From assembly GCA_002841495.1 (NCBI GenBank), contig PGZV01000010.1:1-64000 (forward strand): a stretch of DNA of 64,000 nt, in the 5' to 3' direction. The notes under the pieces are model-generated. The model had not been told where the DNA came from. It saw only the letters and a list, made by a program, of their open reading frames with translations, and did no database searches. Each line of letters starts with the position of its first letter. Within the stretch, counting starts at the first letter, position 1. Shown here piece by piece: positions 7,628-16,799 of this stretch. Source of the DNA: Firmicutes bacterium HGW-Firmicutes-2 (lineage in GTDB: Bacteria; Bacillota; Clostridia; Lachnospirales; Vallitaleaceae). The position numbers and the translations under genes were made by a program.

Positions 7628-8491
7628 CTATATTCCTACATATCTGTTTTTCCATTTGACTTTTACTTTAGCTTGTTCCTCGCCTGCGTCTGCTTCGTAT
7701 AGTAATGAGTTTTTTCCAGGTTCCAAGCTCCAAAACTCACTGGCCAAATCAATATAATGCATGGCATTTGTAGCTACGCCCTCAGAGTCAATTAAGTCTA
7801 CTTTTTTACGGCCATATTCTGTACTTATAGTTAGCTTTTCGCCTTCTAGTAATTCTCTTTTGACTCTAACAAATTGATCCGTGGTCAAGTTGATTATTTT
7901 TGGGTTTGTAGCAGGTCCGTAAAAATCAATAACTACTGGCGTATCTACGTTACCGTCATTGGTTACGGATATCTGCTTGCCCCGAACTGAAAAGCTCATT
8001 GGGAAGCTCAAAGGAAAACTTAGTCCACCAATCCATGCTGCCATTTCTGCATCATCTGTTTTGCCAATCCAGTATGGAATAGGTGCTATAAGGTTAATGA
8101 CGAAGTCTTGATACTTGAAGCTTCTTAACTTTTTACTAAATACCGGCGCTTCTTCTATTTGGCATCTGATTTGGCGTACAATGTCACCGTATTCATATTG
8201 AATCCAACCTCTTACCTTAGGGTTAAATACCTCAAGGAGTTGGGCTCTTAAGGTTGCTAGCTCCTCTTTTGTTTCTCCTTTTATGGATCCAAATATTGCT
8301 AGTGGTCTATCTCTTAAGGTTACATTTGATATTGTGGTACCATCTTGACCTATGCCTTTTGTTTTTGTGATAGATGCACTTGTACCATCGACCCCTTCTA
8401 TTTTTTGAAGAAAGAAGGGAAAGGCGTGTTCTATTACTAGACTTTGACCTCTGTCATTTTCATATACTACTTTTTCATGTCTACCTTCCAC
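7628..8491 (-). CDS. Distal tail protein (Dit-like)
   Basis: 287 aa, matching the siphovirus tail component family: the N-terminal pattern FFLQKIEGVDG, a middle RDRPLAIFGSIKGET, and a C-terminal galectin-like part ending LLYEADAGEEQAKVKVKWKN. Dit forms the hub between tail tube and baseplate. The start is GTG with AAGAGGTGAAAAA upstream. It lies directly after the tape measure gene, as expected. Confidence 0.85.
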   Translation of the reverse strand: MEGRHEKVVYENDRGQSLVIEHAFPFFLQKIEGVDGTSASITKTKGIGQDGTTISNVTLRDRPLAIFGSIKGETKEELATLRAQLLEVFNPKVRGWIQYEYGDIVRQIRCQIEEAPVFSKKLRSFKYQDFVINLIAPIPYWIGKTDDAEMAAWIGGLSFPLSFPMSFSVRGKQISVTNDGNVDTPVVIDFYGPATNPKIINLTTDQFVRVKRELLEGEKLTISTEYGRKKVDLIDSEGVATNAMHYIDLASEFWSLEPGKNSLLYEADAGEEQAKVKVKWKNRYVGI

Positions 8492-8502
8492 TTTTTCACC
8501 TC

Positions 8503-11052
8503 TTAAAATTGTAGGGCAAGTTTTTGGCTTGCTTTTTGGTTTTCTCTTGCTGTTTCTGATGGGCTTAGGGCTTTAGGGCTATTGATGGTTATGTTTTGAT
8601 TGATCTGTGTTTTGTACATTTCTTTAGCAACGCTTAGATCTACGCCTTCTTCTCTTGATATTTTATCAATAGCTGATTTGTTGTTTGCGTAAAGAGCCGC
8701 TTCCGCTTGCCTAAAGTCTGCAACTCCGCTGCTTGACCCACCGCTAAAGAAATCCCCTACACTTTTTACCGCATCACCAATGCCGCCAATGGCTGACTTG
8801 ATGCCATCGATAAATCCGGCTATTAGATTTTTGCCCCAGTCGATTGCGCTTTTTGCTAAGTCTGCAAACCAACCGGCAATGTTCTTTTTCAAATCATCAA
8901 AGGATTCTGTTAAGTTTGACCAGGCATTGCTAACAAGTAGTCCTAAGCCTGTCCACATATCGGACCACATTGTTTTAATTGTCTCTGTAAATGTCGTCCA
9001 TGCTCCACTAAATGTAGTTACTAATATGGTTAATAGATTAAGTATTATATCTCTGGCTCCAACTAATATTGCGCCGATACCTGACCAAATACCTTCCCAT
9101 ATCTTACTTAGACCTTGACCCATGCGTTCCCAATCACCGGTAAAGAGTCCTATGAATACATCAAGTATTCCACTTATGATTGATAAGGCCGCTTCAATAA
9201 GTCCTGTTATGAGTTCCCATGTTGCTTGGACTATTGCTTTCAGCTGTTCACTGTTCTTATCCCAAAATTCTCTTATCCTTTCAAGCTCTTTTTGTATGAA
9301 CTCTGTTATAAATGTAAGAGCTAGATTAAATATTTCTTTGATCTGTTCCCAAAGTTCTTTTACATTGTCTCTAAATTCTTCGTTAGTGTTCCACATGGTG
9401 ACCACTATTGCTATGAGTCCTGCGACGGCTGCTACTACTAATCCGATAGGTCCTGTTAATGCTGTCAGTACTGCTCCTAAACCTCCTGCCGCTCCTGATG
9501 CACCTGTTACTCCGGCTACAAGAGGCGCCATTAGTGTCATAATAGATGATATCCCTGTAGCTATTTTACCTATGATTATCAAGGCTGGTCCAAGTGCTGC
9601 AACCATGGCTAGTACCGCCACAACTACAGTTCTTGTGCTTTCGTCCATATTCAATAGATAATCAGTCAGCATGCCAACTACCTCTGCGACTTTTCCTACT
9701 ATAGGGAGAACTACATCTCCTAACTGTATTACAGAATTTTTTATTTTATTAAATGTTATTCTTGATTTTTCTCCATCAGTCTGAAGCTTTTCAAATGCTG
9801 TGTCTGTTGCTCCGATAGAATCATTCATGTCTTTGACTGAGTTATTAAATGTCTCTGCATCATCTCCGAGTAGCACAAGGGCCGCTTTTGCCGCTTCTGC
9901 GCTTCCGAACATGTCAGCTAAAGATAGTCCGTTCTTCTCTGCGTTTTCACTTAGCATTCCAAGGACATCGCTTACTGATGCGCCTTCGTCCATCAATTGT
10001 TTAAAGCTCTTTCCGGATAGTTCTCGAAGTGCTATATCTGTTTTACTTCCTGTTTTTCCAAGTTCATTGAACATTCCGTTCATGTAAGTTGTTGCTTCGG
10101 CCGCTTTGATACCGTTTGAGGTTAGTATTGCATATCCTGCACTCACTTGGTCAAGTTCTACACCATTTGCTTTTGCCGTTGGTATGATTTTACCCATGGC
10201 CGTCGAAAGTTCTCCAACCGTTACTTTGCCTTTGTTTTGCGTTTGTATAAGCATATCTGATACTTTGTTGACTTCATCGGCTTCTAATCCATATGCATTC
10301 ATAATTGTAGTTAATAGGTCAAGGGATTGTGCTGATTCTGCAAATCCGGCCTTTGCTAATTTACTTGATTGAGCAACAAAGGCAACCGCATCTCCGGTGC
10401 TTTGACCTGCTGATATTGCATCGTATACATCGTTGGCGATTTCTGCCGCCGATATGCCTGTTTGATTTGATAAATCCATTATGGATTTTTTTAAGGTCTC
10501 AATTGGGACCTCTGTTTCATCTGCTATCGTTGATACTTTTGCTATTGCATCGTCAAAATTTGATGCCATAACCGTTGCAGCTATTCCAGCTCCACCTATT
10601 GCAGCTGTAACCGGCAACAGTTTTTTTCCAGCCGCTTCTGACTTATCACCAAACTCACCTAATGCATTTGCTCCTTTTTGCCACTTTGTGTTGACGTCTT
10701 CTACTTGCTTTTCAAGTTTTTTTAGGTCTTGTTCGGTCTGTATTACTTCGCGCTGTATCGCCCGATATTGTTCTTCAACGTCTTCTCCACGTTCGAATTG
10801 TTGTTGTACTTGTCTTTCAGCCTCTTTTAAGGTGTCTAGTTTATTTTTTGTGTCGCCGACCGCATCGCCTAATAACTTTTGTTTTTGAGCGAGAAGCTCG
10901 GTGTTTTTAGGATCTAACTTTAGTAGTCTTTCGACTTGCCTTAGTTCGGTTTGAGTTTCTTTTATATTTCTGTTTGTATCGCTTAAGGCCTTTTGAAGCT
11001 TGGTGGTGTTGCCGCCAATCTCAATGGTTATGCCTTTAATTTTACCTGCCAT
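8503..11052 (-). CDS. Tape measure protein, TP901 family
   Basis: 849 aa. The N-terminal coiled coil spans about residues 20-130. The conserved TP901 core follows (NQTGISAAEIANDVYDAISAG, then AGYAILTSNGIKAAEATTYM). Hydrophobic segments at about 475-555 and an amphipathic C-terminal half complete it. Its length sets the tail length. Superinfection proteins of the Ltp type are known to act on incoming tape measure proteins; this phage encodes both. Confidence 0.92.
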   Translation of the reverse strand: MAGKIKGITIEIGGNTTKLQKALSDTNRNIKETQTELRQVERLLKLDPKNTELLAQKQKLLGDAVGDTKNKLDTLKEAERQVQQQFERGEDVEEQYRAIQREVIQTEQDLKKLEKQVEDVNTKWQKGANALGEFGDKSEAAGKKLLPVTAAIGGAGIAATVMASNFDDAIAKVSTIADETEVPIETLKKSIMDLSNQTGISAAEIANDVYDAISAGQSTGDAVAFVAQSSKLAKAGFAESAQSLDLLTTIMNAYGLEADEVNKVSDMLIQTQNKGKVTVGELSTAMGKIIPTAKANGVELDQVSAGYAILTSNGIKAAEATTYMNGMFNELGKTGSKTDIALRELSGKSFKQLMDEGASVSDVLGMLSENAEKNGLSLADMFGSAEAAKAALVLLGDDAETFNNSVKDMNDSIGATDTAFEKLQTDGEKSRITFNKIKNSVIQLGDVVLPIVGKVAEVVGMLTDYLLNMDESTRTVVVAVLAMVAALGPALIIIGKIATGISSIMTLMAPLVAGVTGASGAAGGLGAVLTALTGPIGLVVAAVAGLIAIVVTMWNTNEEFRDNVKELWEQIKEIFNLALTFITEFIQKELERIREFWDKNSEQLKAIVQATWELITGLIEAALSIISGILDVFIGLFTGDWERMGQGLSKIWEGIWSGIGAILVGARDIILNLLTILVTTFSGAWTTFTETIKTMWSDMWTGLGLLVSNAWSNLTESFDDLKKNIAGWFADLAKSAIDWGKNLIAGFIDGIKSAIGGIGDAVKSVGDFFSGGSSSGVADFRQAEAALYANNKSAIDKISREEGVDLSVAKEMYKTQINQNITINSPKALSPSETARENQKASQKLALQF

Positions 11053-11064
11053 TTTCTCACCTCG

Positions 11065-11282
11065 CTAAAAGTTATCAAAGTCGTCTTGACTTGCTATGCG
11101 CATCTTTTTTTCTTCATCATCATTAAGCTCTATGTTGTTATACTCTGTTATTAATCCGATGATCATGCCTGTTGTGAGTATTTCGTAGTCACTTAATGTA
11201 ATACCCCTTTTTAATGAGTGATAGATTAGGTTCTCTGTCGTCATTTCAAAAGGGGCATCTTCTTCAATTTCTATTTTTTTTT
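11065..11282 (-). CDS. Tail assembly chaperone T extension made by -1 frameshift
   Basis: The upstream chaperone ends in nine A residues followed directly by TAG. Slipping back one base there opens a frame that continues IEIEEDAPFEMTTENL and ends at 11065 with SQDDFDNF. This gives a G-T fusion about 70 residues longer. An internal ATG at 11244 also exists. This arrangement between major tail protein and tape measure is the classic siphovirus G/GT pair. The slip itself is inferred. Confidence 0.8.
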
Positions 11283-11615
11283 AGAGTTAACTGTTGGTTT
11301 GATTGTTGCCATTAATAAATCCATGGTTTGAGGGATGATATCCATTAAAGGAAACTCACTGAAGGTATCAAGCCACGTTATAGGATCGCCAATGTCGTTG
11401 TTGGCCGTCTTGGCCAGTGTCCAAATGAGGTTGTAAAACACCTCAAGGTCAAACTTATCAATTTCAATTTCGTTTGTTTCTTTATTAAAGGCTTTTTCAA
11501 TCTTGAATATGTCTTGAAGCGCGTCACGTCTGAACTGTGCCTTGTACCTTAAGAGTGTTGCGCCAGTTGACTTAAACTTGATGTCTCTACCATCAATAGT
11601 GATTATTTTTTCCAT
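11271..11615 (-). CDS. Tail assembly chaperone (G protein)
   Basis: 114 aa, located between the major tail protein and the tape measure gene, with the size and composition of gpG-type chaperones. The gene ends AAA AAA AAA TAG, a slippery site (11274-11282) for producing the GT fusion. It would bind the tape measure and recruit tail subunits during assembly. Confidence 0.85.
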   Translation of the reverse strand: MEKIITIDGRDIKFKSTGATLLRYKAQFRRDALQDIFKIEKAFNKETNEIEIDKFDLEVFYNLIWTLAKTANNDIGDPITWLDTFSEFPLMDIIPQTMDLLMATIKPTVNSKKK

Positions 11616-11618
11616 GTA

Positions 11619-12185
11619 TTACACCCCTGCCGCTATTGTCTTTTTATATACTGTTGTATACCAAGTTTCATATGGTGAGTCGCCTACTTTTGCTTTCGCT
11701 TTTACATCTCCGGTGTCTAGTGCTGCTGATGCACTCATCGTTAAGGATTCCGTTTGTACTTCTAGGCTTTCGCCTTTAGTTTGTGATGAGATGCTTGGAC
11801 GGCTAGCACTTGTGTTGTAAAGTATGTGTCTTGTTGCGTTTGCGTCTCCGTTAAACTCAAATAACAAGGCGAAATTCTTTGTTTTTCCATTCGTGTTTTC
11901 AAACAAAACGCCGTTGTCATCAACTACGTCTCCCAGTACTGCTACTCTGAAATCGTCGGGTATTAATGCCATTTCCAAGTCTCCAGCATAGCCATTGTTG
12001 GCAAATTGATTGAAGTATTTTATGTCATCCGCGTAAAAACTTGATTCTTCACCTTCTGCGCTTAAACTAATAGAGACTGCGCCTGGTATATTTACAGGTG
12101 TGGCGTAAGTTATTACCCCTTCTGTTTCTGTAACTACTGCATAGTGCACGTTCTTTAATCCAAACTTCACTTTATTTTCTGGCAT
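11619..12185 (-). CDS. Major tail protein, phi13 family
   Basis: 188 aa with the family's beta-rich signature: VKFGLKNVHYAVVTE at the start, a central DDIKYFNQFANNGYAGDLEM, and YETWYTTVYKK near the end. It forms the tail tube. Located between tail completion genes and the chaperone pair. Confidence 0.9.
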   Translation of the reverse strand: MPENKVKFGLKNVHYAVVTETEGVITYATPVNIPGAVSISLSAEGEESSFYADDIKYFNQFANNGYAGDLEMALIPDDFRVAVLGDVVDDNGVLFENTNGKTKNFALLFEFNGDANATRHILYNTSASRPSISSQTKGESLEVQTESLTMSASAALDTGDVKAKAKVGDSPYETWYTTVYKKTIAAGV

Positions 12186-12196
12186 TTTTATTCCTC

Positions 12197-12508
12197 CTAA
12201 ATGTTAAAATAATAATAGATTATGAATAGTTTTTGGTTTTCATCATAGGTTTCATCAAATTCCCAAATTAAACCATTGTTTTCAAGCGTGTTTTCTATGG
12301 TTTCTTCAAGTGATTCATCCTTGATTTTCGTATATAATTCAATACGTATAGATTTTTCTTTTAGATAAATTGAATCATCTGCTTTGAAAGTTTCTTTTTC
12401 TTCGTTTATGTACACTAGATATGGTGGTGAGACTGGGTTATCGAAGTGGCTGTATCTGGCAGGTATTCCGATGCCTGATAGTACAATGTATAATTCTTCT
12501 AATGTCAT
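12197..12508 (-). CDS. Tail terminator/completion protein
   Basis: 103 aa. Position directly upstream of the major tail protein and the pattern PVSPPYLVYINEE...ADDSIYLKEKSIRIELYTK match small tail-completion proteins of HK97-like phages. It overlaps the preceding gene by 4 bp. Confidence 0.7.
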   Translation of the reverse strand: MTLEELYIVLSGIGIPARYSHFDNPVSPPYLVYINEEKETFKADDSIYLKEKSIRIELYTKIKDESLEETIENTLENNGLIWEFDETYDENQKLFIIYYYFNI

Positions 12509-12888
12509 GACCCACCTCTTATGATTCTTTCAATATTGCTTGTAAAGTTTCTTATGATTTCATCTTCGACGATTTTAATATGTGGTTGACCAGGGACCCG
12601 ACCACCGTTTACTTTTGCATGTCCTTTTTCTAGTAAATGCGCTAATTGGTAATGGTTTTTGTTGCGTACTGTGTAAGTGTTTGGACTTCCCCAGTTTTTA
12701 TGCGTTACATATCCCCAGCTTTTTGCGTAATCCCCTTTATCTTTGGGGCTGCTTTGCTTAAGCTTTTTAACGCCTTCTGATGCGGTTTTTTTTGCTTCTT
12801 TTTCTAGTCCGTCGTTGATGTCGTCCGTATATGCTTTTAATTGTTTGTTGATTTCTTTTTCAAGGTCATCAATTCTTATATTCGCCAT
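12505..12888 (-). CDS. HK97 gp10-like neck protein
   Basis: 127 aa. The N-terminal amphipathic helix is followed by KLKQSSPKDKGDYAKSW and HLLEKGHAKVNGG, the hallmark pattern of the HK97 gp10 family at the head-tail junction. It overlaps both neighbours, indicating translational coupling. Confidence 0.88.
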   Translation of the reverse strand: MANIRIDDLEKEINKQLKAYTDDINDGLEKEAKKTASEGVKKLKQSSPKDKGDYAKSWGYVTHKNWGSPNTYTVRNKNHYQLAHLLEKGHAKVNGGRVPGQPHIKIVEDEIIRNFTSNIERIIRGGS

Positions 12889-13162
12889 ATAATTCGATCA
12901 TCTCATTTCTTACCGGGTATACACGATAGATATGGTACCTTTTTTCAGAGTATTTGAAGTACAGTTCATCAGAGTAATCCACTTCTCTTACTTCAAAGCA
13001 TTTTATCTTTTCTATACCCGCTTGTCTCGCTTCGAAATACTCACTTCTTGCTATGCCTTTTTCTTTTGCAAACACTTCTTTTAGTGTTTCTATAGATCCA
13101 ATTTCTTGACCTATACTGTCAATTTCAGGCTCTATTGTTATTAATGATATTACGTCATTCAT
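12869..13162 (-). CDS. Head closure / head-tail joining protein
   Basis: 97 aa of compact beta-rich composition, with SEKRYHIYRVYPVRNEMIELYGE at the end, like SPP1 gp16-type head-tail connectors. Placed between the gp6-like connector and the gp10-like protein, which is the standard order. Confidence 0.75.
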   Translation of the reverse strand: MNDVISLITIEPEIDSIGQEIGSIETLKEVFAKEKGIARSEYFEARQAGIEKIKCFEVREVDYSDELYFKYSEKRYHIYRVYPVRNEMIELYGEYKN

Positions 13163-13437
13163 TCAATCGCCTCCACATTGTAATGTCCAGATAAAGCTAA
13201 GCTGTCTCTAAGGTCTTCATATGCTTTTTTCCATTTTTCAGCGTATGGATTGTCATTTCCAAAATTAGCTTTGGAATACATTTTTATAGCTTCGCCAATT
13301 AAATCGTCTGACTCATCAATAACTTCTACGCCTCTAATTAACATGTCTCTTTTTGCGGCTCCAATAAGGTCTGTTATTTCTTGATCGTAGGCATTGCTTT
13401 TAATTCTTAAGGCTAGTTTAACTGCCTCTAACATCAT
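13159..13437 (-). CDS. Head-tail connector, gp6-like
   Basis: About 92 aa beginning MLEAVKLALRIKSNAYDQEI, with helices typical of the DNA-packaging gp6 family. I favour an ATG just after GGTGGTGATA over the longer start at 13449. It overlaps the gene upstream. Confidence 0.78.
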   Translation of the reverse strand: MMLEAVKLALRIKSNAYDQEITDLIGAAKRDMLIRGVEVIDESDDLIGEAIKMYSKANFGNDNPYAEKWKKAYEDLRDSLALSGHYNVEAIE

Positions 13438-13684
13438 TATCACCACCAAGCAATTTGATTAGTTCATCCTTTTTGGCTTTTGGGTTGTATTCGGTTCCTT
13501 GTTCGTCTAAAAGCGCCATGATTTCTTTTTTAGTTAACTCTGTAGACGGGATAGGTTCATCCGCGTCCACAAAGCCTTTTTTAACTAAACTTTCAATCCT
13601 TCTACTGTCTGCGCTTTCAAATTCTTCACCGGCTATCATTATCTTGCCGGTGTTTTTGCATCTAAAATTCTTAAGCACTTTCAT
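13418..13684 (-). CDS. Small HeH/SAP-like domain protein
   Basis: 88 aa. The C-terminal half, LTKKEIMALLDEQGTEYNPKAKKDELIKLL, fits a HeH/SAP-like DNA-binding helix-extended-loop-helix. The first half contains FRCKNTGKIMIAGEEFE. Such proteins are common between capsid and connector genes; their role is unclear. Confidence 0.65.
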   Translation of the reverse strand: MKVLKNFRCKNTGKIMIAGEEFESADSRRIESLVKKGFVDADEPIPSTELTKKEIMALLDEQGTEYNPKAKKDELIKLLGGDNDVRGS

Positions 13685-13693
13685 GTATTACTC

Positions 13694-14941
13694 CTAACCA
13701 GCGTTTTCTTCTAATAACGCAAATGCTTTCGTGTCAAGTGGTCCGCCATCAATGATTGTGTATGCTGCATAATCAACTTTTCTAGCTTTAACGTGCTCTT
13801 CTGTCGCTATGCTCATAGGCTCGTTGGTGTTCATTACGTAACCTTTGATCGCATTTCCAATAACTACGGAACCAGGTGTCACACCGGCATCTGGTTTAAC
13901 TGTCATGCCAAACATACGTCCTATACCACCACTCGTTGCATCAGGAATAAAAATTGGTCTACCTGTTTCATCTAAAATATTTGCAAGTTTAGCCCAAATG
14001 GTTGCGTTGCTTGCATAGATGGCCGCTCCTGCAATATAAGAGGAATGAATCTTTGATATTGCTGTAGTTATGTTTCCATAGGTGATTCCAGCAACCGGAT
14101 CATAGCCAACTACTTGAGGTGTTAACGTTTCGGCAAGTAGTGCCGTTTCTACTCCAAGTGGCTCTGCTTTAAATGTGTCAAGTTCTCCCGGCTTGCCTTT
14201 ACCTCTTGCTACTGCTGTACCTGCAGCTGCACCAACTCTGTCGCCTAATTCATTCTTGATGTAAGGGATAAAGTCTTCTGTTGCCATAGATCTTAATTTC
14301 CAAGTGACTGTGATTGCTTTTGATAATTCACATCCGGATAAAGTAAGTTGACCAAATACATTTTTCTCATCAGCTGTAACGGTTTCTTCATCGTAAAATG
14401 CTGCGTCGCCTTCTTCGATGGATTCATGCTTGTTGATGACTAGGGTACCTTTAACGTTGTATTTTTTGACGTCAGCAAGTAATGGATATGATTCTTCTGC
14501 TCTTTTCCAAATTCCTGCAATTACGGCTTGAGGTATTAAAGTGGCAATGTCACCGGTGTCATGTGTGTAAGCGTTTTGAAATTCTGTGTTAACTGTGTTG
14601 AACACTTCTGTTTCTTTTTCATCTAGTTTTTTACCTTGCAATGTTTTTGCCCAGGCATTCAAGTAGATGTCGTCATCAGTATTTACTTGTGTCTCATCGA
14701 TTTTTGCAACAGGTGTTAAATTTACTGTTAGCTCTGATAAGTTTTCGATGTTGGTAACGTTTGTTTTTTCTTTTAACGCATTTAGGTTGGCGTTGGTTAA
14801 CTTTGCTGCTTCAAATTCATTGTCTAGCTGCTCGATTTCTTTCATTTTTGCATTGGCTTCATCTGTTTTTCCTTCTGCTAGAAATCCCTCAGCTTCTGCC
14901 ATTAACGCGTTTCTCATTTTCAAATACTTTTCTTTATTCAT
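13694..14941 (-). CDS. Major capsid protein, HK97 fold
   Basis: 415 aa. An N-terminal coiled-coil delta domain (about residues 1-110) is of the kind removed during maturation. The HK97 core follows, with IPQAVIAGIWKRAEESYPL, the spine-helix region around IPYIKNELGDRVGAA, and the late GMTVKPDAGVTPGSVVIG. The ClpP-like protease gene is directly upstream and overlaps by 8 bp. Confidence 0.95.
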   Translation of the reverse strand: MNKEKYLKMRNALMAEAEGFLAEGKTDEANAKMKEIEQLDNEFEAAKLTNANLNALKEKTNVTNIENLSELTVNLTPVAKIDETQVNTDDDIYLNAWAKTLQGKKLDEKETEVFNTVNTEFQNAYTHDTGDIATLIPQAVIAGIWKRAEESYPLLADVKKYNVKGTLVINKHESIEEGDAAFYDEETVTADEKNVFGQLTLSGCELSKAITVTWKLRSMATEDFIPYIKNELGDRVGAAAGTAVARGKGKPGELDTFKAEPLGVETALLAETLTPQVVGYDPVAGITYGNITTAISKIHSSYIAGAAIYASNATIWAKLANILDETGRPIFIPDATSGGIGRMFGMTVKPDAGVTPGSVVIGNAIKGYVMNTNEPMSIATEEHVKARKVDYAAYTIIDGGPLDTKAFALLEENAG

Positions 14942-15614
14942 CTCTTTGATCTCCTTTTAGTTTTAATAGTTTTATTTTTGCATCAAAAAAGGCCCTATTT
15001 TCTAGCGCCTTATCTTCGGTTATTAAGTTTTTTACTTTTTCAATTACTGCTTGAGGTAACATGCCGCCAATATCTGCTACCAGGTTAAGTTCTTCAAACA
15101 TGATTTCATCTGCTAATCCCATTTCAACCGCCTTCGCCGGTGTTAGCCATGTTTCATTGTCCATTAACTCAAGTAATTCCTCTTGCGTTTTACCGCTTTT
15201 GATTCTGTAGGCATTTGCTATTGTTTCGTTTGCCCCTTTTAAGACATCTGACATGTGATTCATGTCTCTGTGATCTCCGCTCGCTATGGTTGATACATTG
15301 TGCACCATCATTTGGGACGTTGGCGACATGATGATTTTCTTTCCCGCCATGGCTATTACACTGGCGGCGCTTGCGGCTATTCCCATTATTTTGACTGTTA
15401 CATTTCCTGTGTAGGATTTTAGGGCTGTGTAAATTTCTGATCCAGCGAATACTGAACCACCACCACTGTTGATTTCTACCTCTAGGTCATCACCTTCCGC
15501 CGAATTAATGACATTCATGACCGACTTAGGACTTGTAGCTTCTATCCCAAACCACTCATATATCCTTTGTTCGTTGCTTGAGACGATTGGACCCCTTATA
15601 CTTACCTTCTTCAC
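14934..15614 (-). CDS. ClpP-like head maturation protease
   Basis: 226 aa. ClpP-fold features: INSGGGSVFAGSEIYTAL, the nucleophile region GIAASAASVIAMAG, and the histidine in TSQMMVHNV. These phage S14 peptidases cleave the scaffold domain of the capsid protein. Position between portal and capsid supports this. Confidence 0.93.
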   Translation of the reverse strand: MKKVSIRGPIVSSNEQRIYEWFGIEATSPKSVMNVINSAEGDDLEVEINSGGGSVFAGSEIYTALKSYTGNVTVKIMGIAASAASVIAMAGKKIIMSPTSQMMVHNVSTIASGDHRDMNHMSDVLKGANETIANAYRIKSGKTQEELLELMDNETWLTPAKAVEMGLADEIMFEELNLVADIGGMLPQAVIEKVKNLITEDKALENRAFFDAKIKLLKLKGDQRDE

Positions 15615-15624
15615 TTAATCACCT

Positions 15625-16785
15625 CTATTCATTTGTCGGCCTTGTGTCAAGTCGTCTGATGTATTCATCTCCGTCTTCTCGTGGTGCCATGTTGAGTACT
15701 GCTCTTACTTCGTTTGGATTCATGATGCCTCTGTCAACATATTGAACTAGGTTCAATTTGGTTTGCATAGACGCGAATGTTAAGTTTGCCGACTCAAAGA
15801 TTATTTTGTTTCCAAATCCTCTTTCCCTTCGGCTAAAGAGCAATCTTGTATATTCGTTGCTGATTTGGATAATATCCGGTTCTATTGTTGATTCATAATA
15901 AGCTATCCACTCATCTTCCGAATATTTTCCTTGTATGATCTTTTCGTTTGTGTTGAAAAACGAGTAGATTCTTTGGGTTGTTTTATCCATTTGCGTTGCA
16001 TTTGGCACGTAGTCTTTTGGATCTACTTGTTTCGCATCAAATTTCGAATCTGTTGCCGCTGCGCCTACTGTTTCTGATGTTTCAGTGTTCAAGAAACTGT
16101 CAACGAACTCCTTGGTATGTTTTTTCAAGTCTTCCGGTCTTAATGATTGGGTGAACTGTAGCAACCACCTTATAACATTTGAGTTTTTTATAGCTTTAAC
16201 TATCCCTTGATCCGTTGTTGTTACAATTTCCATAAGTGGTAATAGTGCTTTTGCTGGCGAGTCTCCAAATATTTCATTTTCATTGAAATCTTTGCGCAAA
16301 TGAATGATATCCGTGTATTTAAACGTCGAAACCTTGCCACTTCTTAAGGAAAATCTAAGATATAAAGCACCGTTTCTGTCTTGAAGTGCTTCCGCTGATG
16401 TAGCGTTGATTGGATATATCTCTGTTGGATATTCATTTTCATCTCTGACAATTAAAGCAAAGGCGTTGTTGTTTAGCTCTAATTGCGTTGCTAGTTTTTC
16501 TTGAAGCATCTGTCCGGTCATATAAGGATTAGGCTCTTCTAGTAAGAATCTAATGTAAGCATCCGGATTAACTTTTGTTTCTGTCACACCTTCTTTTATT
16601 GTCGTCCGAATGTGTTTTCCAACTGCTTTTCCAATCGCTCTCGCTTTAGGCCTTATTGCTGATCTTATGATATCGCTCTGATATACGTTGCCATTCCACC
16701 CATAATAGCCACTACCTTGGTCAACGACCATTTTGTATGTTGTTGCTGTAACTAGATTGCTTTTAAATTTGTCGAATATTCCCAA
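15625..16785 (-). CDS. Portal protein, HK97 family
   Basis: About 386 aa starting from TTG at 16785, 5 nt after GGAGGTG. The longer reading from 16803 would translate the ribosome binding site. Typical portal features are GWNGNVYQSDIIRSAIRPKARA at the start and the late FASMQTKLNLVQYVDRGIMNPNEVRAVLNM. It forms the dodecameric DNA channel. Confidence 0.92.
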   Translation of the reverse strand: MGIFDKFKSNLVTATTYKMVVDQGSGYYGWNGNVYQSDIIRSAIRPKARAIGKAVGKHIRTTIKEGVTETKVNPDAYIRFLLEEPNPYMTGQMLQEKLATQLELNNNAFALIVRDENEYPTEIYPINATSAEALQDRNGALYLRFSLRSGKVSTFKYTDIIHLRKDFNENEIFGDSPAKALLPLMEIVTTTDQGIVKAIKNSNVIRWLLQFTQSLRPEDLKKHTKEFVDSFLNTETSETVGAAATDSKFDAKQVDPKDYVPNATQMDKTTQRIYSFFNTNEKIIQGKYSEDEWIAYYESTIEPDIIQISNEYTRLLFSRRERGFGNKIIFESANLTFASMQTKLNLVQYVDRGIMNPNEVRAVLNMAPREDGDEYIRRLDTRPTNE

Positions 16786-16799
16786 TTTTTCACCTCCTC

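Noticed and set aside
9122-9661. Long plus-strand frame within the tape measure gene
   Set aside because: It is antisense to a strongly supported gene, with no start signals of its own.
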